From positions 1-13,393 of the forward strand of contig CAAEDC010000260.1 of the NCBI GenBank assembly GCA_900754495.1: DNA of 13,393 nt, in the 5' to 3' direction. This document shows positions 7,413 to 13,393 of this stretch, piece by piece. Numbering within the stretch: position 1 is the first letter of the stretch; every line of letters begins with the position of its first letter. Source of the DNA: Eggerthellaceae bacterium (GTDB lineage: Bacteria > Actinomycetota > Coriobacteriia > Coriobacteriales > Eggerthellaceae). Below the pieces are notes generated by a model. The model had not been told where the DNA came from. It searched no databases and saw nothing but the letters and a program-made list of their open reading frames with translations. The position numbers and the translations under genes are program-made.

Positions 7413-9428
7413 ATGGCAGCGCGCATCATCATCGGCATCGACACGGGCGGGACGTTCACCGACGCCGTCGCCTTCGATCTCGACTCACGCGGGATTCTGG
7501 CCAAAGGCAAGGCCCGCACCACCAAAGAAGACCTCTCCGTCGGCATTTCCAACGCGCTCGACACGCTGCCGCCCGCCCTTTTGCGCGAGGCATGCCGCAT
7601 CTCGCTTTCGACCACACTGGCCACCAACGCCTGCGTCGAGGGAAAGGGCTGCCGCGCCAAGCTCATCCTCATGGGCGCGACCAAAACCGTGCTGAGGACG
7701 ATCGGGGCCGAGAAGAAGTATGGTCTGCGCGAAGAAGACGTGCTCTGCCTCGACACGCACGGCTCGTTCGACGGATCCGTCGTCGACGAGCCCGATTGGG
7801 ACGCCGTCATCGCGGAGAACGAGCGGTGGCTCGCCGACACCGAGGCGATCGGCGTGGTGGAGGCCAACGCCGCGCGCAACGGCGCCGTCTGCGAAAAGCA
7901 CGCCCGGGAGGCGCTCGCCGCGCGCTTCGACGTCCCCATCGTGCTGGCAAGCGAGCTGACAAGCGACCTCAACATGATGGAGCGCGGCGCCACGGCCCTT
8001 TTGAACGCCCGGCTGCTCCCCCTCATCGAGGAGTTCCTCGCATCGGTGCGCCGCTCGCTCGCCGCGCGGGGCGTGACGGCGTCCATCGCCATCGTCAGAA
8101 GCGACGGCAGCCTGATGAGCGAGGCGTTCGCCGGCGGCAAGCCGGTGGAGACCATCCTCTCGGGCCCCGCCGCCAGCATCCTGGGCAGCCGCGAGCTGGC
8201 AGACCGGGAAACCTGCCTCGTCATCGACATGGGCGGCACCACCACCGACGTGTCGATCGTCGTCGACGGACGGCCCGCCCTCACCGACCGCATCCGCATC
8301 GGGTCCTGGAAAACCCAGGTGAGGGGCGCCTATGTGGAGACGTTCGGGCTCGGAGGCGACAGCGCGGTGCGCGTCGTCAAGGGGGAGCTCTCCCTCTCCG
8401 AGCGCCGACTCGAACCCATCTCGGCCGCGGCGCAGCGCTGGCCGCGCATCAAGGAGCTGCTGCGACGCCGATGCGACGCGAGCCCGTGCGCACCGTGGGC
8501 AACCTCCTGCGAGGGGCTGTTCCTCGTGCGGCAGCCGAACGACCGCGCGCGCTACACCGCCGCGGAGCTGCAGATCGTCGACGAGCTGGCGGCGGGGCCC
8601 GCGCTCATCGGCGACGGCATCAAGGTTGATCGCCATATCCGCACCACCGAACGCCTCGAGGCTGAGGGCGTGCTGATGCGCTTCGGGTTCACCCCCACCG
8701 ACGCCATGCACCTCGCCGGCGACTTCGACCGCTACGACCGCGAGGCGGCGCTGCTCGCCGCGCGCATCATGAACGGCGCTCTGGGCGCAGGCGACGACCC
8801 GGAGGGGAAGAGGCTCGCCACGCGCGTGTACCGGCTGGTGGAAAAGAAGCTCTATGCGAACCTGGTGCGCATCCTCATCCGCAACCGCTACCCGAAGACC
8901 TCCGACGCCGTGGACGGCGGCGCGTTCGACGAGGCCATCGAGGCCGATTGGCTCCGCGCCGTCTCCGGAGCGGACGATCCCCTGTTCGACCTGCGCTTCT
9001 CCACCAAAGCGACGCTTGTGGGCGTGGGCGCGCCCAGCCGTCTGTTCGTCCCCGCGGTCGCGCGGCTGCTCGATGCCGAGTGCGCGGTGCCGGACAGCTC
9101 GGAGGTCGCCAACGCGGTGGGAGCCGCCTCGGCGACGATCAGCGCCCGGGCCAGCGCGACCGTCGTGCCCCGCTACGATGCGTTCGGCATCGTCGGCTAC
9201 ATCGTGCACACTCCCGACGGGCGCCGGCATGCGGCGCGCGAGGACGAAGCCGTCTCCCTTGCCGAAGATGCGGCGCACGAGGCGGCCGTGGCGCTTGCGC
9301 GCGAACGCGGAGCCGAAGGGGAGCTGACCTGCGCCCTCTCGTCCGACCGCCGCGTATCGCACGCCTTGGACGGCCAGGCGCTCCACCTGGAGACGACGGT
9401 GAGCGCCCTCGTCTCCGCCGCAAAGTGA
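7413..9428 (+). CDS. Hydantoinase/oxoprolinase family protein (HyuA-like)
   Basis: A 671-residue cytoplasmic protein with the ASKHA ATPase fold of ATP-dependent hydantoinases and 5-oxoprolinases, which open cyclic amide rings. The N-terminal Hydant_A_N motif is [12 protein letters not shown] at 8-19. The hydantoinase A domain follows, with [19 protein letters not shown] at 181-199, SGPAAS at 250-255, [13 protein letters not shown] at 271-283 and [10 protein letters not shown] at 311-320. The C-terminal third is not clearly assignable. The start is ATG at 7413, because TAGGAG (7402-7407) lies five bases upstream; the frame opens earlier, at 7350, without such a site. No HyuB-type subunit is adjacent. 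The next gene, 124 bases on, encodes a UPF0210 protein and is probably cotranscribed. The substrate cannot be read from the sequence; members of this family also act on N-methylhydantoin, acetone or acetophenone. Confidence 0.88.
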   Translation: MAARIIIGIDTGGTFTDAVAFDLDSRGILAKGKARTTKEDLSVGISNALDTLPPALLREACRISLSTTLATNACVEGKGCRAKLILMGATKTVLRTIGAEKKYGLREEDVLCLDTHGSFDGSVVDEPDWDAVIAENERWLADTEAIGVVEANAARNGAVCEKHAREALAARFDVPIVLASELTSDLNMMERGATALLNARLLPLIEEFLASVRRSLAARGVTASIAIVRSDGSLMSEAFAGGKPVETILSGPAASILGSRELADRETCLVIDMGGTTTDVSIVVDGRPALTDRIRIGSWKTQVRGAYVETFGLGGDSAVRVVKGELSLSERRLEPISAAAQRWPRIKELLRRRCDASPCAPWATSCEGLFLVRQPNDRARYTAAELQIVDELAAGPALIGDGIKVDRHIRTTERLEAEGVLMRFGFTPTDAMHLAGDFDRYDREAALLAARIMNGALGAGDDPEGKRLATRVYRLVEKKLYANLVRILIRNRYPKTSDAVDGGAFDEAIEADWLRAVSGADDPLFDLRFSTKATLVGVGAPSRLFVPAVARLLDAECAVPDSSEVANAVGAASATISARASATVVPRYDAFGIVGYIVHTPDGRRHAAREDEAVSLAEDAAHEAAVALARERGAEGELTCALSSDRRVSHALDGQALHLETTVSALVSAAK

Positions 9429-9552
9429 CGCGCGGGAGCATTTCAGCTGCGCGCGTCAGGCGATCGGCGAGGAGTTCTTCATCGATGGCGAAGCGCGGGG
9501 CCGCGGCGTAGTATCCTATTACGACACCGAGAATCCCCCGAAAGGATGCGCA

Positions 9553-10917
9553 ATGCAGATCACACCCCATGAAATCGCCGAGACGCTCTCGATGGTGAGC
9601 GAGGAGCACCTCGACATCCGCACCATCACGCTGGGCCTCAACCTGCGCGGATGCGCCGACGTCAGCGCGGACGCCGTCGCGCGCAAGGTGTACAACCGCA
9701 TGGTGAGCGCCGCCAAAGAGCTCGTGCCCGTCGCCGAGCAGCTTGAGCGCGAGTTCGGCATCCCGATCGTCAACAAGCGTATCTCGGTGACGCCGATCGC
9801 CGAGATCTGCTCCGCCGTGCGCGAGGACGACCTGACCCCCATCGCCGAGGCGATGGACCGCGCCGGCAAGGAGGTGGGCGTCGATTTCGTCGGCGGCTTC
9901 ACCGCGCTCGTGCACAAGGGCGCCTCCCGCGCCGACATCAAACTGATGGAGTCGATCCCGCACGCGCTCTCCGTCACCGACCGCGTGTGCTCGTCGGTCA
10001 ACGTGGGCTCCACGCGCGCCGGCATCAACATGGACGCCGTGCTCAAGATGGCGGGCATCATCCGCGCCACCGCCGAGGCGACCGCCGACCGCCAGTGCAT
10101 CGGTGCCGGCAAGCTGGTGGTGTTCTGCAACGCTGTCGAGGACAACCCGTTCATGGCGGGCGCGTTCCACGGCTCCGGCGAGGCGGACGCCGTCATCAAC
10201 GTGGGCGTGTCCGGCCCCGGCGTGGTGCGCGCGGTGCTGGCGGGCATGCCCAAGGACGCCGACCTCACGACCGTCGCCGAGGCCATCAAGGCGACCGCGT
10301 TCAAGATCACGCGCGCCGGCGAGCTGATGGCGCGCGAGGCGAGCCGACGTTTGGGCGTGGCGCAGGGCATCCTGGACCTGTCACTTGCCCCCCCCCCCGC
10401 CGAGGGCGACTCGGTCGCCGAGATCCTCGAGGCGATCGGCGTCGGCACCTGCGGCGGCCCGGGCACCACGGCGGCGCTCGCCATGCTCAACGACGCCGTC
10501 AAGAAGGGCGGCGTCATGGCGTCGAGCAGCGTCGGCGGCCTGTCCGGCGCGTTCATCCCCGTGTCCGAGGACGCCGGCATGATCCGCGCGGCGGAGGCCG
10601 GCGCGCTCTGCCTGGAGAAGCTCGAGGCCATGACCTGCGTGTGCTCGGTGGGCCTGGACATGATCGCGGTGCCGGGCGACACCTCGGTGGAGACGATCGC
10701 CGGCATCATCGCCGACGAGTGCGCCATCGGCATGATCAACTGCAAAACCACCGCGGTGCGCATCATCCCCGCCATCGGCAAAAACGTCGGCGACCGCCTG
10801 GAGTTCGGCGGCCTGCTGGGATACGCGCCTATCATGCCCGTCAACCAGCACGCCGGCACCGTGTTCGCCCACCGCGGCGGCCGCATCCCGGCACCGCTCA
10901 ACTCACTCAAAAACTAA
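9553..10917 (+). CDS. UPF0210 / DUF711 family protein (PFL-like fold, function unknown)
   Basis: A 454-residue protein of the widespread UPF0210 family (COG2848), known from structural genomics as a barrel fold resembling pyruvate formate-lyase. No reaction has been assigned. Conserved blocks include NLRGCADVS near 31-39, [21 protein letters not shown] around 145-165, the [11 protein letters not shown] segment near 277-287, [16 protein letters not shown] around 359-374 and the C-terminal HRGGRIPAP. The start is ATG at 9553 with AAAGGA six bases upstream. The usual partner, a small ACT-domain UPF0237 protein encoded just upstream, is missing: only 124 bases separate this gene from the hydantoinase-family gene and they hold no such frame. 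Three consecutive prolines (280-282) are encoded within an 11-base C run. Length and ends look intact. Confidence 0.9.
   Translation: MQITPHEIAETLSMVSEEHLDIRTITLGLNLRGCADVSADAVARKVYNRMVSAAKELVPVAEQLEREFGIPIVNKRISVTPIAEICSAVREDDLTPIAEAMDRAGKEVGVDFVGGFTALVHKGASRADIKLMESIPHALSVTDRVCSSVNVGSTRAGINMDAVLKMAGIIRATAEATADRQCIGAGKLVVFCNAVEDNPFMAGAFHGSGEADAVINVGVSGPGVVRAVLAGMPKDADLTTVAEAIKATAFKITRAGELMAREASRRLGVAQGILDLSLAPPPAEGDSVAEILEAIGVGTCGGPGTTAALAMLNDAVKKGGVMASSSVGGLSGAFIPVSEDAGMIRAAEAGALCLEKLEAMTCVCSVGLDMIAVPGDTSVETIAGIIADECAIGMINCKTTAVRIIPAIGKNVGDRLEFGGLLGYAPIMPVNQHAGTVFAHRGGRIPAPLNSLKN
10388..10398 (+). repeat. Homopolymer of 11 C inside the UPF0210 gene
   Basis: Eleven consecutive cytosines cover part of an Ala codon and three Pro codons (residues 280-282 of 454). 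With 11 C the frame is intact. One base fewer would lead to a stop ending at 10582. One base more would enter a frame that stays open past the natural stop. Such tracts are prone to replication slippage and sequencing error. Confidence 0.9.
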
Positions 10918-10919
10918 AG

Positions 10920-10947
10920 GTTCCGGCGGCTTTCCAGCCGCCGGAAC
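10920..10947 (-). terminator. Terminator hairpin between convergent UPF0210 and ettA genes
   Basis: A perfect 11-bp stem, GTTCCGGCGGC with GCCGCCGGAAC, closes a 6-base loop. For leftward RNA it begins 2 bases after the ettA stop and is followed by CCTTTAGTTTTT, a usable U-tract. For rightward RNA it begins 2 bases after the UPF0210 stop but lacks a T-run, so it would be weaker in that direction. Confidence 0.75.
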
Positions 10948-10949
10948 TC

Positions 10950-12629
<1,680 letters not shown>

Positions 12630-12675
12630 GTTGCCTCTTGCCTTTCTATCAGGGGTAACAGGTTCGGGTGTCGGT

Positions 12676-12696
12676 GCGGCGCCGCGACGGCGCCGC
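12676..12696. other. GC-rich inverted repeat between tlyA and ettA
   Basis: An 8-bp stem, GCGGCGCC with GGCGCCGC, closes a 5-base loop. It lies between the tlyA stop and the ettA start on the minus strand. No U-tract follows, so it is more likely a leader structure of ettA or a weak attenuator than a terminator. Confidence 0.4.
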
Positions 12697-12711
12697 CTGC
12701 TCGCTTGATTG

Positions 12712-12720
12712 TTTATAGCA
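12712..12720 (-). promoter_or_regulatory. Possible extended -10 promoter of ettA
   Basis: TGCTATAAA on the minus strand matches an extended -10 element (TGnTATAAT) five bases after the tlyA stop. It would give a leader of about 75 bases that includes the GC-rich inverted repeat. I see no convincing -35 element, so readthrough from tlyA is also possible. Confidence 0.35.
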
Positions 12721-12724
12721 GGAT

Positions 12725-13393
12725 TCAGGCGCGGGGTGCGCGGTATACGGCGCGCACCAGATATTCCACATTGCCCTCGGGGCCCGTGATGGGGCTCTCC
12801 ACGACGCCGCCGACGTCGAAGCCCTCGGCGGCGAGCGCCGCGCTCACCTCGTCCACGACGCGCTCTCGCACGGCGGCGTCGCGCACCACGCCGTGGTCGG
12901 TCTCTTCGTGACGCGATTCGAACTGCGGCTTGACCAGTCCGATGAAGACGCTGCCCTCCGCGCACAGGCGCGCGAACGTGGGGGCGAGCGCCGCCAGCCC
13001 GATGAAGCTGAGATCGGCGACGAGCAAATCGAACGGCGCGCCCAGCTCGGCGGGGTCGGCAAGGCGGATGTTGGTGCGCTCGAACACGGACACGCGCTCA
13101 TCCTGGCGGATGCTCCAGGCGAGCTGCCCGTAGTTGACATCTACGCAGGCGACGCTGGCGGCGCCCGCCTGCAGCAGGCAGTCGGTGAACCCGCCCGTCG
13201 ACGACCCGATGTCGATGCAGCGCAGGCCGCGGACGTCCTGGCCGAACGCATCGAGCGCGCCCTGCAGCTTGAACCCGCCGCGCGACACGTAGCGCTTGCG
13301 GCCCTTCACCTCGACGACGGCCTCGGGCGAGACGCGCACGGCGGCGCTTGCGGGGTACTCGTCGCCCACCTTCACCTGGTGCGCGAGCTGTTC
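12725..13393 (-). CDS. tlyA: TlyA family rRNA (cytidine-2'-O)-methyltransferase, 5' end beyond the window
   Basis: The last 222 residues of a TlyA/hemolysin-A-type protein, which 2'-O-methylates cytidines in 16S and/or 23S rRNA using SAM. Roughly 40-50 residues of the N-terminal S4 RNA-binding domain lie outside. Visible (numbering from the window edge): the interdomain motif YVSRGGFKL at 35-43, the SAM-binding loop DIGSSTGGFTD at 61-71, VDVNYGQLAW at 84-93, ADLSFIGL at 126-133, VKPQFE at 154-159 and GPEGNVEYLV at 204-213. Together these include the lysine, aspartate and glutamate positions expected for a FtsJ-like 2'-O-methyltransferase. The frame continues to the last base, so the GTG at 13375 is an internal valine and not the start. 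ettA follows on the same strand after 95 bases. Confidence 0.92.
   Translation of the reverse strand, partial: EQLAHQVKVGDEYPASAAVRVSPEAVVEVKGRKRYVSRGGFKLQGALDAFGQDVRGLRCIDIGSSTGGFTDCLLQAGAASVACVDVNYGQLAWSIRQDERVSVFERTNIRLADPAELGAPFDLLVADLSFIGLAALAPTFARLCAEGSVFIGLVKPQFESRHEETDHGVVRDAAVRERVVDEVSAALAAEGFDVGGVVESPITGPEGNVEYLVRAVYRAPRA

Noticed and set aside
9485..9511. Eight-residue frame (MAKRGAAA) before the UPF0210 gene, a possible leader peptide
   Set aside because: It has a GAGGAG sequence but at long spacing, no regulatory residue bias and no attenuator stems around it. Frames this short are expected by chance.
12676..12696. GC-rich inverted repeat as a tlyA terminator
   Set aside because: No U-tract follows on the minus strand, so intrinsic termination is not supported. 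It is kept only as an unassigned structure.

Overview
The window is about two-thirds G+C, densely coded and strongly codon-biased. It carries genes typical of a strict anaerobe: a giant Fe-S acyl-CoA dehydratase activase, a MoeA-type molybdenum-cofactor gene and a hydantoinase/oxoprolinase gene. With the high GC and the actinobacterial-style tlyA and ettA, this points to an anaerobic Actinomycetota, most likely a gut Coriobacteriia of the Eggerthella type. That assignment is inference from gene content and style, not from a marker gene.

Layout, left to right. Positions 3-48 hold a strong terminator hairpin. Positions 75-4904 (minus) encode a 1,609-residue fused activase protein. Positions 4958-5569 (minus) encode a TetR-family regulator just upstream of it. 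The regulator has its own sigma70-like promoter (5743-5771), which overlaps the terminator of the next gene, and a palindrome lies where transcription should start. tetR and the activase therefore look like one complete, probably autoregulated, two-gene unit. Positions 5882-7171 (minus) encode a divergent MoeA-like protein with its own promoter (7243-7271) and terminator (5753-5799).

On the plus strand, a structured leader (7350-7397) precedes a hydantoinase/oxoprolinase-family ATPase (7413-9428) and a UPF0210/DUF711 protein (9553-10917). They probably form one unit. The UPF0210 gene contains a run of 11 cytosines inside the coding sequence. Convergent to it, positions 10950-12629 (minus) encode the ABC-F translation factor EttA. 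Positions 12725-13393 (minus) encode a TlyA-type rRNA 2'-O-methyltransferase whose 5' end lies beyond the window.

ettA and tlyA are housekeeping translation genes. The left two thirds are accessory metabolism: an ATP-driven low-potential redox protein under local control, a cofactor gene and an uncharacterised pair. I see no mobile element, CRISPR array, tRNA or rRNA. The least explained items are the fused activase, the hydantoinase-UPF0210 pairing, the poly-C tract and the overlapping terminator/promoter/operator at 5721-5799.
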